Shown piece after piece: positions 1 through 7,229 of a stretch of DNA of 33,163 nucleotides. Position 1 is the stretch's first letter. Every line of letters starts with the position of its first letter. This DNA comes from Bacteroidetes bacterium HGW-Bacteroidetes-14 (GTDB lineage: Bacteria; Bacteroidota; Bacteroidia; Bacteroidales; UBA932), in the NCBI GenBank assembly GCA_002842655.1, contig PHDP01000008.1, positions 1 to 33,163 on the forward strand, in the 5' to 3' direction. The position numbers were made by a program, and so were the translations under genes. Below the pieces are notes generated by a model. It had not been told where the DNA came from, searched no databases, and worked only from the letters and a program-made list of their open reading frames with translations.

Positions 1-267
1 GCCGCTAGGTCTGCCACCTCTGTCTTCACGAGGTTTAGCAACGTTTACAGTGATAACTTTACCATCGTATTCTGCTTTGTCAAGCTCTTCGATAGCTTTT
101 TTGCCTTCCTCTTCGTTAGGCATTTCTACAAAACCAAAACCTCTTGATTTACCTGTTTCTCTGTCAGTGATTACTTTTGCAGATGAAATCTCGCCGTACT
201 CGGCAAACAATTCTCTGAGATCGGCATCTTTAATTGCCCAGCTCAAATTTGAAATGAAAATGTTCAT
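1..267 (-). CDS. RRM-domain RNA-binding protein (3' end off window)
   Basis: Single RNA-recognition-motif protein; 89 residues are visible and the frame is still open at the window edge, so the C-terminus is missing. RNP2 (IFISNL, residues 3-8) and RNP1 (RGFGFVEM, residues 42-49) are intact, with the aromatic residues expected to stack on RNA. After the RRM the chain turns to Arg/Gly (EDRGGRPSG), as in the small RRM-plus-RG-tail proteins of Bacteroidetes and cyanobacteria. Such proteins bind single-stranded RNA and are thought to act as global post-transcriptional regulators; targets cannot be read here. The ATG at 265-267 is chosen because RNP2 begins two residues later. It lies behind a leader of about 130 bases driven by the promoter at 404-434. 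Family confident, role inferred. Confidence 0.93.
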   Translation of the reverse strand, partial: MNIFISNLSWAIKDADLRELFAEYGEISSAKVITDRETGKSRGFGFVEMPNEEEGKKAIEELDKAEYDGKVITVNVAKPREDRGGRPSG

Positions 268-403
268 TAAATAAACTTAAAAAAAATAATTAATAATTCC
301 GGGGTTGCTTGTTATATGCAAAAGTCTACTTAACGAAAATTTCTACGATAAAAGTGAGATGTTTTGAATATTGATCCAAAGAACTAAAGACCCCGGTGCG
401 CAG

Positions 404-434
404 CAAAGGTAAGCTTTGTTTTGAGATTTGCAAT
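404..434 (-). promoter_or_regulatory. Bacteroidetes-type promoter of the RRM gene
   Basis: On the minus strand a perfect -7 element TACCTTTG (404-411) lies 19 bases from a near-consensus -33 element ATTG (431-434). Transcription should begin near 398-400, giving a leader of about 130 bases before the ATG at 267. Assigned by match to the known Bacteroides consensus; start site inferred. Confidence 0.65.
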
Positions 435-477
435 AATTTTGTTCGAATCATTAATAAATTATTGATAATCTTTTTGT

Positions 478-509
478 TTTGGTTCTCCGGTTTATAAGGG
501 CTATCTTTG
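478..509 (+). promoter_or_regulatory. Bacteroidetes-type promoter of the FemAB-like gene
   Basis: TTTG (478-481), 20 bases, then TATCTTTG (502-509): a full match to the TTTG / TAnnTTTG consensus. The start codon at 517 follows only seven bases after the -7 element, so the transcript should be leaderless or nearly so. Confidence 0.72.
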
Positions 510-516
510 CATCGTT

Positions 517-1647
517 ATGATAAAAGATGTTCACAGTAAGGGAGTTGACCTCTTGTTTAAGACTCCGATATTACAGCAAACTGCATACTGGTCAAAAGTT
601 AAAAGTCACTTCGGGTATTCCTCGCTGGCATTCAACTTCAGGATAAATCACTCAACTCTGGGAAATGAACAGGGTGAGGGGAGTGATAAATATTTAACTG
701 CAGACCTTGTTGTCTTCCTAAGGTATATAGACTCTGTGCATACGATAGCTTATGTTCCATACGGTCCGGAAATTGAACCCGGCGAAGAGTTTCAGGGAGC
801 AGTCCTGGAAGAACTCTCAGAACAGCTAAGGGCATTTCTGCCAAAAACCTGCATTATGATAAGGTACGATCTGGTTTGGGAATCGCTCTGGTCAAAGGAT
901 AGTTCTTTTACAAATGAGGAGGGGATGTGGTGTGGTCCGCCATCCCGAATGGTTCAGGAGCAGAGATTTAACTTTAATACTGCTCTTGGAAATTTCAGAA
1001 AATCCATTTCAAACAATCTGCCGTCAAATACCATTATTCTGAATCTGAGGAGTGATTCAGACACAATTCTTTCAGGCATGAAACCCAAGACCAGATACAA
1101 TATTCACCTATCACAAAAGAGGGGCGTTAATGTACGAAGTGCCGGCCTGGAATCGCTCGGAATATGGTATGATCTTTACAGGGAGACGGCATCAAGAAAT
1201 AACTTTTTTCTCCATTCAGAAGACTATTTCAGAGTTGCATTTACTGAAAGGGCTCATAATACTCAATCTCCCGCAGATGTAACACTTCTTGTTGCAGAGT
1301 ATGACAAGCTCCCGCTGGCAGCAATGTTTCTGGTGGTTACCGGTAACAGGGCCACATATCTTTACGGTGCATCTTCATCTCTGCACAGAAACCTTATGGC
1401 TCCATATGCACTTCAGTGGGAAGCCATGATACTTGCCAAAGAGAAGGGCTGCGTTCAGTATGATATGTTTGGTATATCTCCGGATGACAACCCAGATCAC
1501 CCCATGTATGGTCTTTACAGGTTTAAAAAGGGATTTGGAGGCTCTTTGTTCCACAGTATGGGTTGCTGGGACTATCCGCTCAATCAGAGAATGTATCTTC
1601 TGTATACTGCTTCAGAGATAGGAAGCCAGGGATATCACCTTGCATAA
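517..1647 (+). CDS. FemAB/GNAT-fold acyltransferase-like protein
   Basis: A 376-residue protein resembling the FemA/FemB (MprF/FemAB-like GNAT) family, which transfers amino acids from aminoacyl-tRNA to peptidoglycan precursors. The C-terminal half carries the family pattern: a basic KPKTRYNIHLSQKRG segment (about 190-205), then a GNAT-like core with VAEYDKLPLAAMFLV and a later YDMFGISPDDNPDHP...GLYRFKKGFGG stretch, typical of FemAB proteins. No signal peptide or membrane segment, so cytoplasmic. Gram-negative Bacteroidetes generally have direct cross-links without an interpeptide bridge, so the acceptor may be something else (lipid, exopolysaccharide precursor or protein). The gene stands alone, divergent from the RRM gene and convergent with DUF1015. 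ATG start. Family likely; substrate unknown. Confidence 0.8.
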   Translation: MIKDVHSKGVDLLFKTPILQQTAYWSKVKSHFGYSSLAFNFRINHSTLGNEQGEGSDKYLTADLVVFLRYIDSVHTIAYVPYGPEIEPGEEFQGAVLEELSEQLRAFLPKTCIMIRYDLVWESLWSKDSSFTNEEGMWCGPPSRMVQEQRFNFNTALGNFRKSISNNLPSNTIILNLRSDSDTILSGMKPKTRYNIHLSQKRGVNVRSAGLESLGIWYDLYRETASRNNFFLHSEDYFRVAFTERAHNTQSPADVTLLVAEYDKLPLAAMFLVVTGNRATYLYGASSSLHRNLMAPYALQWEAMILAKEKGCVQYDMFGISPDDNPDHPMYGLYRFKKGFGGSLFHSMGCWDYPLNQRMYLLYTASEIGSQGYHLA

Positions 1648-1690
1648 CTGAAGCAATGAAATCCGGCACTGGGGAGAAATCCGGATAATA

Positions 1691-1732
1691 AAAAAACAGG
1701 AACCGGACAATAATTCCCGGTTCCTGTTTTTT
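1691..1732. terminator. Bidirectional intrinsic terminator
   Basis: Perfect 16-base inverted repeat (1691-1706 and 1717-1732, loop of 10) with a CAGGAACCGG core and an A-run before and T-run after, so it reads as a stem plus U-tract from both strands. It sits between the convergent FemAB-like gene (ends 1647) and the serC-serA-DUF1015 operon (ends 1763) and should stop both. Confidence 0.93.
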
Positions 1733-1762
1733 ATAATGTTAAGGGTTGTGACCCTCTTCAGG

Positions 1763-3004
1763 CTAGCTCAGCTTGTGAATTGCAAGTCCGCTGCGGAGTT
1801 TTGGCTCAAACCAGGTAGTTTTTGGTGGCATGATGTTGCCCGTATCGGCAATGTCAATGAGCTGTTTCATTGAAACCGGATAGAGGGCAAAGGCTGCGGC
1901 CATCTCACCTGAGTCAACTCTCTTCTTAAGCTCGCCAAGGCCTCTGATTCCGCCTACAAAGTCAATTCTCTTGTCTGTGCGAAGATCTTTGATTCCAAGC
2001 AGCTTGTCAAATACCAGATTTGAAAGAACTGTAACATCGAGCACACCAATAGGGTCGTTGTCGTTGTATGTTCCCTCCTTAGCTGTCAGTGAGTACCACT
2101 TACCTCCAATATACATTGAGAAGTTATGCAGAGATTCAGGTCTGTAGATTTCAGTTCCCTTCTCCTCTACGGTAAAATCTGTTGTAAGCTTTAGAAGAAG
2201 CTCCTCCTGACTCATTCCGTTAAGATCTTTCACTACCCTGTTATAATCAATTATCTTCAGGTGGCTTTCCGGGAATACAACAGCAAGGAAGAAGTTGTAC
2301 TCTTCTGCTCCGGTATGATTCGGATTGTTCTTTCTCTTTTCCTCTCCAACAAGAGCTGCAGCAGCAGTTCTGTGGTGTCCGTCTGCTACATAAAATGCGG
2401 GTACCTGAGAGAAAATTGAGGTAATTCCGGAAATCAGAGAGTCATCTTCAATTGTCCAGAAATGGTGACCGAATCCGTCTTCTGCTACATAATCATACTC
2501 TGCCGGTTTGCTTTTAACAACACTCTCCACAATCGCATTAATTTCTGCGTTATCGGGATATGCAAAGAAAACAGGTTCAACATTGGCATCCTGAATGCGA
2601 ACGTGAATCATTCTGTCTTCCTCTTTGTCCTTGCGGGTGAGTTCATGCTTCTTAATCCTGCCTGTAAGGTAGTCTTCCACGCTTGCTCCCAGAACAAGAC
2701 CATACTGAGTTCTGCCCTCCATTGTCTGAGCATAGACATAGTACATCTCTTTCTTGTCCTGAACCAGCCATCCTTTCTCCTGCCACATTTTGAAGTTCTC
2801 AACTGCCTTGTCATAGGCCTCCTGAGAGTGTTCGTCAATGATAGGGGTGAAATCTATCTCTGGTTTAATAATATGAAGAAGTGACTTTTCACCGGCTTCT
2901 GCTTTTGCCTCTGCCGAGTTGAGAACGTCATACGGACGGGAAGCAACTTCGTGAGCAATTGCCTTTGGCGGTCTTACGGCTGCAAAAGGTTTAACTTTTA
3001 CCAT
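1763..3004 (-). CDS. DUF1015 family protein (serine-operon protein)
   Basis: 413 residues, full length for DUF1015. Recognisable family features: the N-terminal RPYDVL (about 23-28), a conserved charged KKHELTRKDKEEDR segment (about 118-131), and ADGHHRTAAA (207-216). No signal peptide or membrane segment. It is last in a three-gene unit with serC and serA, 26 bases after serA, and DUF1015 accompanies serA/serC in many anaerobes, so a part in serine or phosphoserine metabolism is likely. The DGHHR motif resembles that of ParB/Srx-fold serine kinases (SerK, SbnI); that link is my inference. No phosphoserine phosphatase gene is visible in the window. Family call firm; catalytic function unknown. 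Confidence 0.9.
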   Translation of the reverse strand: MVKVKPFAAVRPPKAIAHEVASRPYDVLNSAEAKAEAGEKSLLHIIKPEIDFTPIIDEHSQEAYDKAVENFKMWQEKGWLVQDKKEMYYVYAQTMEGRTQYGLVLGASVEDYLTGRIKKHELTRKDKEEDRMIHVRIQDANVEPVFFAYPDNAEINAIVESVVKSKPAEYDYVAEDGFGHHFWTIEDDSLISGITSIFSQVPAFYVADGHHRTAAAALVGEEKRKNNPNHTGAEEYNFFLAVVFPESHLKIIDYNRVVKDLNGMSQEELLLKLTTDFTVEEKGTEIYRPESLHNFSMYIGGKWYSLTAKEGTYNDNDPIGVLDVTVLSNLVFDKLLGIKDLRTDKRIDFVGGIRGLGELKKRVDSGEMAAAFALYPVSMKQLIDIADTGNIMPPKTTWFEPKLRSGLAIHKLS

Positions 3005-3030
3005 TTTTCTATTATTTCAAAAAATAAATA

Positions 3031-3951
3031 CTATTTGTTTACCTGGAATGTTCTGTCACCTGTAGCAAAGAACTTCACTATTTGATTTGCAGAAGCAAGA
3101 CCGGCATTAACATTGGCTTCACCGGTCTCGGCACCCATTTTCTTGGGAGTTCCGAAAACCCTTATGCCGAATTTTTCGTTAAGCGCAGCCTGATTGTCTG
3201 CAGCAATATCTGTCACATACTTCAGGTCAGGACGTTTTTCAAGTACATCCATGAGTTCCTCTTCATTAATGACCTCCTTGCGGGCAGTATTAATCAGACA
3301 TGCTCCTTTAGGCATTCTTGACATAAGAGCTGTTCCAACGCTTTTCTTTGTCTCTGCAGTTGCAGGTATATGGAGCGACAGGAAGTCCGATTTTTCGTAA
3401 AGCTCTTCAATTGAAGCAACAGGTTCAACGCCATCGGCCTTCACTTTGGCAGCATCTACAAATGGATCAAATGCGATAACATTCATATCAAAGCCTTTTG
3501 CAAGTTTTGCAACCAGGCGTCCTACATTACCGTATGCATGAATTCCTATTGTTTTACCCTTTAATTCACTTCCGGTTCCCGGAGTGAAGCAGTTTCTGGA
3601 CATATAGATCATCATACCAATTGCAAGTTCTGCAACTGCATTTGAGTTCTGGCCCGGAGTGTTCATCGCAACAATTCCGCGTGCAGAGCATGCAGCAAGA
3701 TCAAGATTGTCATAGCCGGCACCTGCTCTCACAACAATCTTAAGATTGCGGGCTGCATCAATAACCTCCTGAGTAACTTTGTCTGAGCGTACAATCATGG
3801 CATCTGCATCTGCAACAGCAGCAAGAAGCTCCTGAGTTGTAGTGTACTTTTCAAGGAGAGCCAGTGTATGCCCGGCTCCCTCTACTATATTTCTTATTCC
3901 GTCAACCGCAGCCTTTGCAAAAGGCTTGTCAGTCGCAACAAGTACTTTCAT
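3031..3951 (-). CDS. serA: D-3-phosphoglycerate dehydrogenase, short form
   Basis: First step of serine synthesis: oxidises 3-phosphoglycerate to 3-phosphohydroxypyruvate with NAD(P). At 306 residues it has only the catalytic and nucleotide-binding domains, with no C-terminal ACT or ASB domain, so serine feedback through ACT is not expected. Visible: VRAGAGYDNLDL (about 74-85), the Rossmann stretch GIHAYGNVGR (about 136-145), and NTARKEVI with the substrate Arg at 224. The usual catalytic His (TPH in E. coli SerA) is replaced by Lys270 (FGTPKKMG), and the partner Glu is also not conserved. This resembles the Bacteroides/Entamoeba type of PGDH. Lies 17 bases after serC, same operon. ATG start. 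Confidence 0.92.
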   Translation of the reverse strand: MKVLVATDKPFAKAAVDGIRNIVEGAGHTLALLEKYTTTQELLAAVADADAMIVRSDKVTQEVIDAARNLKIVVRAGAGYDNLDLAACSARGIVAMNTPGQNSNAVAELAIGMMIYMSRNCFTPGTGSELKGKTIGIHAYGNVGRLVAKLAKGFDMNVIAFDPFVDAAKVKADGVEPVASIEELYEKSDFLSLHIPATAETKKSVGTALMSRMPKGACLINTARKEVINEEELMDVLEKRPDLKYVTDIAADNQAALNEKFGIRVFGTPKKMGAETGEANVNAGLASANQIVKFFATGDRTFQVNK

Positions 3952-3968
3952 TGTAATTCTTTTTTTTG

Positions 3969-5042
3969 TTATGCGTTGAGCTTTTCGAACTCCTGCATGC
4001 AGTCAACAAGTGCCTTGATACTTTCAACAGGGCATGCATTGTAAACAGAGGCGCGGAATCCGCCAACCGAACGGTGTCCCTTGATACCAACCATTCCTCT
4101 CTCTTTGGCGAAAGTCATGAAAGCCTCTTCCTTATCTTTGTACTGCTCTGTCATTACGAAGCAGATGTTCATGATTGAACGGTCTGCAACAGCAGCTGTT
4201 CCTTCAAACATTTTGTTCCTGTCAATTTCGTTGTAGAGCAGGTTAGCTTTATCAATATTCATTTTGTGAACAGCCTGAAGACCGCCGTTTGCCTTAATCC
4301 ACTTAAGGGTCTCATTCATTACGAATATTGAGAATACCGGAGGTGTATTGAACATAGACTCCTCTTTAATGTGAGTTCTGTAGTCCAGCATTGTAGGGAG
4401 GTATCTTGATACTTTTCCAAGAATATCTTCGCGTACAATTACAAATGTAACACCTGCAGGGCCTACATTTTTCTGAGCTCCGCCATAGATGAGTGCATAT
4501 TTGCTCACATCAACCGGACGGCTCATGATATCTGAAGACATGTCTGCAACAAGATTAACCGGGCAGTCCATATCCTCTTTAATTTCAGTACCGTAAATTG
4601 TGTTGTTTGTTGTGATGTGGAAGTAGTCAAGGTCAGAAGGAATCTGATATCCTTTTGGAATATAGCTGAAGTTCTTGTCTGCAGATGATGCTACAGCAAA
4701 TGCATCACCAAAACCCTTTGCCTCTTTGAGCGCTTTTTTAGCCCACACACCTGTCTCAAGGTAACCTGCTTTTTTCTCAAGAAGGTTCATTGCAACATAA
4801 AGGAATTGCATGCTTGCTCCGCCTCCCAGGAACAGAACCTGATATCCTTCGGGAATACCAAGAATCTCTTTCCACAGTGCACGGCATTCAGCCATAACGG
4901 CTTCCCACTCTTTAGACCTGTGAGAAACTTCAATAACAGACATTCCGGTGCCTTTGAAGTCCTGAAGAGCGTCAATTGCGGCTGCTACAGCCGGTTTTGG
5001 CAGGACGCAGGGTCCTGCGTTAAAGTTATGAGCAACTTTCAT
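3969..5042 (-). CDS. serC: Phosphoserine aminotransferase
   Basis: PLP enzyme converting 3-phosphohydroxypyruvate plus glutamate to phosphoserine and 2-oxoglutarate; it may also act in pyridoxal phosphate synthesis. 357 residues, normal length. Visible: the N-terminal [10 protein letters not shown], the SHRSKEW segment binding substrate phosphate, the cofactor-phosphate loop GGGASMQF (73-80), and the Schiff-base lysine K191 in [12 protein letters not shown]. The C-terminal [15 protein letters not shown] is typical of SerC. First gene of serC-serA-DUF1015, with its own promoter at 5078-5109 and a leader of about 30 bases. ATG start at 5042 precedes [11 protein letters not shown], the expected N-terminus. 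Confidence 0.97.
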   Translation of the reverse strand: MKVAHNFNAGPCVLPKPAVAAAIDALQDFKGTGMSVIEVSHRSKEWEAVMAECRALWKEILGIPEGYQVLFLGGGASMQFLYVAMNLLEKKAGYLETGVWAKKALKEAKGFGDAFAVASSADKNFSYIPKGYQIPSDLDYFHITTNNTIYGTEIKEDMDCPVNLVADMSSDIMSRPVDVSKYALIYGGAQKNVGPAGVTFVIVREDILGKVSRYLPTMLDYRTHIKEESMFNTPPVFSIFVMNETLKWIKANGGLQAVHKMNIDKANLLYNEIDRNKMFEGTAAVADRSIMNICFVMTEQYKDKEEAFMTFAKERGMVGIKGHRSVGGFRASVYNACPVESIKALVDCMQEFEKLNA

Positions 5043-5077
5043 GGTAATCTTTTTTTTTATTTATTAAGTTCTGAGAC

Positions 5078-5109
5078 CAAAGGTAACTCAAAAAATATTA
5101 AACCCCAAC
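5078..5109 (-). promoter_or_regulatory. Promoter of the serC-serA-DUF1015 operon
   Basis: Minus-strand TACCTTTG (5078-5085), a perfect -7 element, with GTTG (5106-5109, three of four bases) 20 bases further upstream. Expected start near 5072, about 30 bases before the serC ATG. The leader is A-rich with no clear Shine-Dalgarno, as is common in this phylum. Confidence 0.62.
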
Positions 5110-5113
5110 AAAA

Positions 5114-5152
5114 TTTAACCAAAAAACGCCCAAGTGTTAGGAAATGGTTAAA
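5114..5152 (-). terminator. Possible terminator or structured junction after pyrI
   Basis: An 8-base inverted repeat, TTTAACCA (5114-5121) and TGGTTAAA (5145-5152), encloses a smaller hairpin reading CCTAA-CAC-TTGGG on the minus strand, followed by CG and six T's. It spans the pyrI stop codon and ends just before the serC -33 region, so it could end yigZ-pyrB-pyrI transcription. The stem is short and A/T-rich, so this is tentative. Confidence 0.4.
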
Positions 5153-5612
5153 AATTGCTAATAATCTTTAAGTTTTTCTCGTCTGTTACCTTTTCGCAGT
5201 AATGACACAATAACTTAAGTTCATCCGAGCCTTCAACTGTTGTAAAAATGGTCTCTATCGGCTGATGATTTGTTATACAGGCAGGATTCATACACCTGGC
5301 AATCCCTTTAATCTGGGAGGGAACAGAGAGAACCCTCTTTTCCACAACTTCAAAATTGTGAATGATATTGATTTTTGCCTGTGGTGCAATGAGGGCAATC
5401 CTGTTTATTTCGCTATCCTCAAAATATTTATCCGATACTTTAATAATTGATTTTTTGCCCAGAAGCTTGCTTTCAAGATTTGTTCCGAATGTAATCTGAT
5501 TTTCACTTCTGCTCAGTCCCAGAATGTCAATTACTTTGAAGAGCTGGTCTGCGGGAATATGATCCAGAACAGTTCCGTTTTTTATTGCGCTTACTTTTAA
5601 ATGTTTTTCCAT
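5148..5612 (-). CDS. pyrI: Aspartate carbamoyltransferase regulatory subunit
   Basis: Regulatory chain of aspartate transcarbamoylase: binds nucleotides (CTP/ATP in E. coli) and docks on the PyrB trimer through a zinc domain. 154 residues, normal length. The four zinc ligands are present as C107-x4-C112 and C136-x2-C139. The N-terminal allosteric domain has the expected KNGTVLDHIP segment. Start ATG at 5612 lies 17 bases after the pyrB stop, so pyrBI are co-transcribed and probably made in matched amounts. Its 3' end runs into a structured sequence ahead of the serC promoter. Confidence 0.97.
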   Translation of the reverse strand: MEKHLKVSAIKNGTVLDHIPADQLFKVIDILGLSRSENQITFGTNLESKLLGKKSIIKVSDKYFEDSEINRIALIAPQAKINIIHNFEVVEKRVLSVPSQIKGIARCMNPACITNHQPIETIFTTVEGSDELKLLCHYCEKVTDEKNLKIISNF

Positions 5613-5629
5613 CGCTCTCTGCTTTTGCT

Positions 5630-6541
5630 TTAAATTTGATTAACTCCAAGAAGCATGGTAATAATTGCCATCCTTGTATAGACCCCGTTCCCGGCTTGTT
5701 CAAAGTAGTATGCATGTTCGCTGTTGTCCACATCCTGTGCAATCTCATTAATCCTTGGAAGCGGATGCAGAATCTTCATGTTTGGTCTGGTGTCGTTTAA
5801 CATACTTCCCTGCAGACTGTAGATGTTCTTAACTCTCTCGTATTCAATCGCATCTGTAAAGCGTTCCCGCTGCACTCTTGTCATGTAGAGTATATCTGTA
5901 TCAGATATGCCCTCCTCAAGGCTGAAACTCTCTTCAAATGATATTCCGCGCTCTTTCAGAAACTCCTTGTATTCGGCAGGCATTTTCAGCTCCTCCGGCG
6001 AAGTAAATCTGAATGTGGGATTAAAGTGACTCATTGCCTGAAGCAGCGAATGTACGGTTCTGCCGTACTTAAGGTCTCCGACCATGTTTATTCTCAGATT
6101 TTCAAGGGTCCCCTGAGTCTTAAGAATCGAATAAAGATCAAGCAATGTCTGTGACGGATGCTGGTTGGCACCATCCCCTGCGTTTATAACGGGCACAGAT
6201 GAAACCTCAGATGCATATCTTGCGCTCCCTTCAAGCGGATGGCGCATTACAATAAGGTCTGCATAATTAGATACCATTTTAATGGTGTCTTTTAGTGTCT
6301 CTCCCTTTGTGACACTGGTATTGCCTGCGTCAGAAAATCCAATAACCCTTGCTCCCAGTCTGTTGGCTGCTGTTTCAAAGCTTAGTCTGGTTCTGGTGGA
6401 TGGTTCAAAAAAGATACTGGCAATTACTTTGTCAGAGAAGATGGGTCTCGAAGGATTCTTTTCGAATTCTGCAGCAAGAGAGAGAACCCTGAGAATCTCC
6501 TCCTTTGAAAAATCGTGAATTGAGATCAGGTGTTTTGACAT
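5630..6541 (-). CDS. pyrB: Aspartate carbamoyltransferase catalytic subunit
   Basis: Second step of pyrimidine synthesis: carbamoyl phosphate plus aspartate to N-carbamoyl-aspartate. 303 residues, full length. Carbamoyl-phosphate site [13 protein letters not shown] (44-56), the mobile [11 protein letters not shown] loop (Lys79), the MRHPLEG motif (99-105), [12 protein letters not shown], the aspartate-binding TRVQRERF, and the C-terminal HPLPR loop are all present. Followed by pyrI and preceded by yigZ with a 20-base gap, so yigZ-pyrB-pyrI probably form one transcript. No pyrimidine attenuator is evident in that gap. ATG start. Confidence 0.98.
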   Translation of the reverse strand: MSKHLISIHDFSKEEILRVLSLAAEFEKNPSRPIFSDKVIASIFFEPSTRTRLSFETAANRLGARVIGFSDAGNTSVTKGETLKDTIKMVSNYADLIVMRHPLEGSARYASEVSSVPVINAGDGANQHPSQTLLDLYSILKTQGTLENLRINMVGDLKYGRTVHSLLQAMSHFNPTFRFTSPEELKMPAEYKEFLKERGISFEESFSLEEGISDTDILYMTRVQRERFTDAIEYERVKNIYSLQGSMLNDTRPNMKILHPLPRINEIAQDVDNSEHAYYFEQAGNGVYTRMAIITMLLGVNQI

Positions 6542-6561
6542 ATATCTGTAAAATAATTAGT

Positions 6562-7176
6562 TTAATTCTCTTCAACGGAGACTCCGTCTGCCGAGCAGAG
6601 TGCCTCCAGAAACCGGTGCTTGTCTCTTAACCTTACATTGACAGTCATTCTGCAGAGATTGTCAAAGTTTTGCTCCTTTACTTCCGGAGCAAACTCCCGT
6701 ATAAGTTTCATTACATCGTTCATCTGCAGATAACCGAATGTAAATGTTACATCCTCTCCGGCAATCTTTTCAATAATTTCTCCATTCTCTATTGAGTCAG
6801 AAGCAGCATTTCTGTATGCCCTGATGAGACCCGGGACACCCAGTTTCGTTCCCCCGAAATACCTGACAACAACAATCAGAACATCACTCAGCCCGTAGGA
6901 CAAAAGCTGCCCGTGTATAGGTTTTCCTGCAGATGAGGATGGCTCTCCGTCATCATTTGCCCTCCACAACTCTCCCGACACACCAAGTCTGTAAGCGTAA
7001 CAGTGGTGCCTCGCATCAAAGTGACTCTTACGGATTTCTGTCAGTATATCTTTAATCTCCTCTTCTGAGGATACCGGAAAAGCAAAGGAGAGAAATTTGC
7101 TGCCAAGCTCCTTGTAGATGCCTGTTGATGGCTTTGATATTGATTTATAAGTGTCTGAGGAGGTTATTTCGCTCAT
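6562..7176 (-). CDS. yigZ: YigZ/IMPACT family protein
   Basis: 204 residues, typical of the YigZ (UPF0029/IMPACT) family. The N-terminal IMPACT domain shows the family signatures DARHHCYAYRLG, NDDGEPSSSAGKP and VVVRYFGGTKLGVPGL; the C-terminal half fits the associated DUF1949 ferredoxin-like domain. Bacterial members are cytosolic and of unsettled function; eukaryotic IMPACT regulates Gcn2, and a translation-related role is often proposed. First gene of a unit with pyrBI and divergent from the LuxC-like gene, with overlapping promoters in the 53-base gap. ATG start at 7176. Confidence 0.92.
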   Translation of the reverse strand: MSEITSSDTYKSISKPSTGIYKELGSKFLSFAFPVSSEEEIKDILTEIRKSHFDARHHCYAYRLGVSGELWRANDDGEPSSSAGKPIHGQLLSYGLSDVLIVVVRYFGGTKLGVPGLIRAYRNAASDSIENGEIIEKIAGEDVTFTFGYLQMNDVMKLIREFAPEVKEQNFDNLCRMTVNVRLRDKHRFLEALCSADGVSVEEN

Positions 7177-7193
7177 GCAGTCTATGGAAGCTT

Positions 7194-7225
7194 TTCGTAA
7201 AATTAGCCCCTTTTTGCTAATTTTG
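7194..7225 (+). promoter_or_regulatory. Promoter of the LuxC-like gene
   Basis: A perfect -7 element TAATTTTG (7218-7225), with a poorer -33 match (TTCG at 7194-7197, 20-base spacer). The ATG at 7230 comes only four bases after the -7 element, so the mRNA is probably leaderless. Confidence 0.55.
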
Positions 7226-7229
7226 CAAA
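7198..7229 (-). promoter_or_regulatory. Promoter of yigZ-pyrB-pyrI
   Basis: On the minus strand TTTG (complement of 7226-7229), 20 bases, then TAATTTTA (7198-7205; seven of eight consensus -7 bases). It overlaps the opposing promoter of the LuxC-like gene, and the two -7 elements lie in the arms of one inverted repeat (7199-7207 and 7216-7224). Confidence 0.62.

Noticed and set aside
50-274. 74-codon plus-strand open frame over the RRM gene
   Set aside because: Mirror of the RRM coding sequence; the minus-strand frame has intact RNP1 and RNP2 motifs.
2462-2884. 140-codon plus-strand open frame opposite the DUF1015 gene
   Set aside because: Lies wholly inside a clearly coding gene on the other strand; its composition (Cys, Phe and Leu runs) is that of an antisense frame and it has no recognisable domain.
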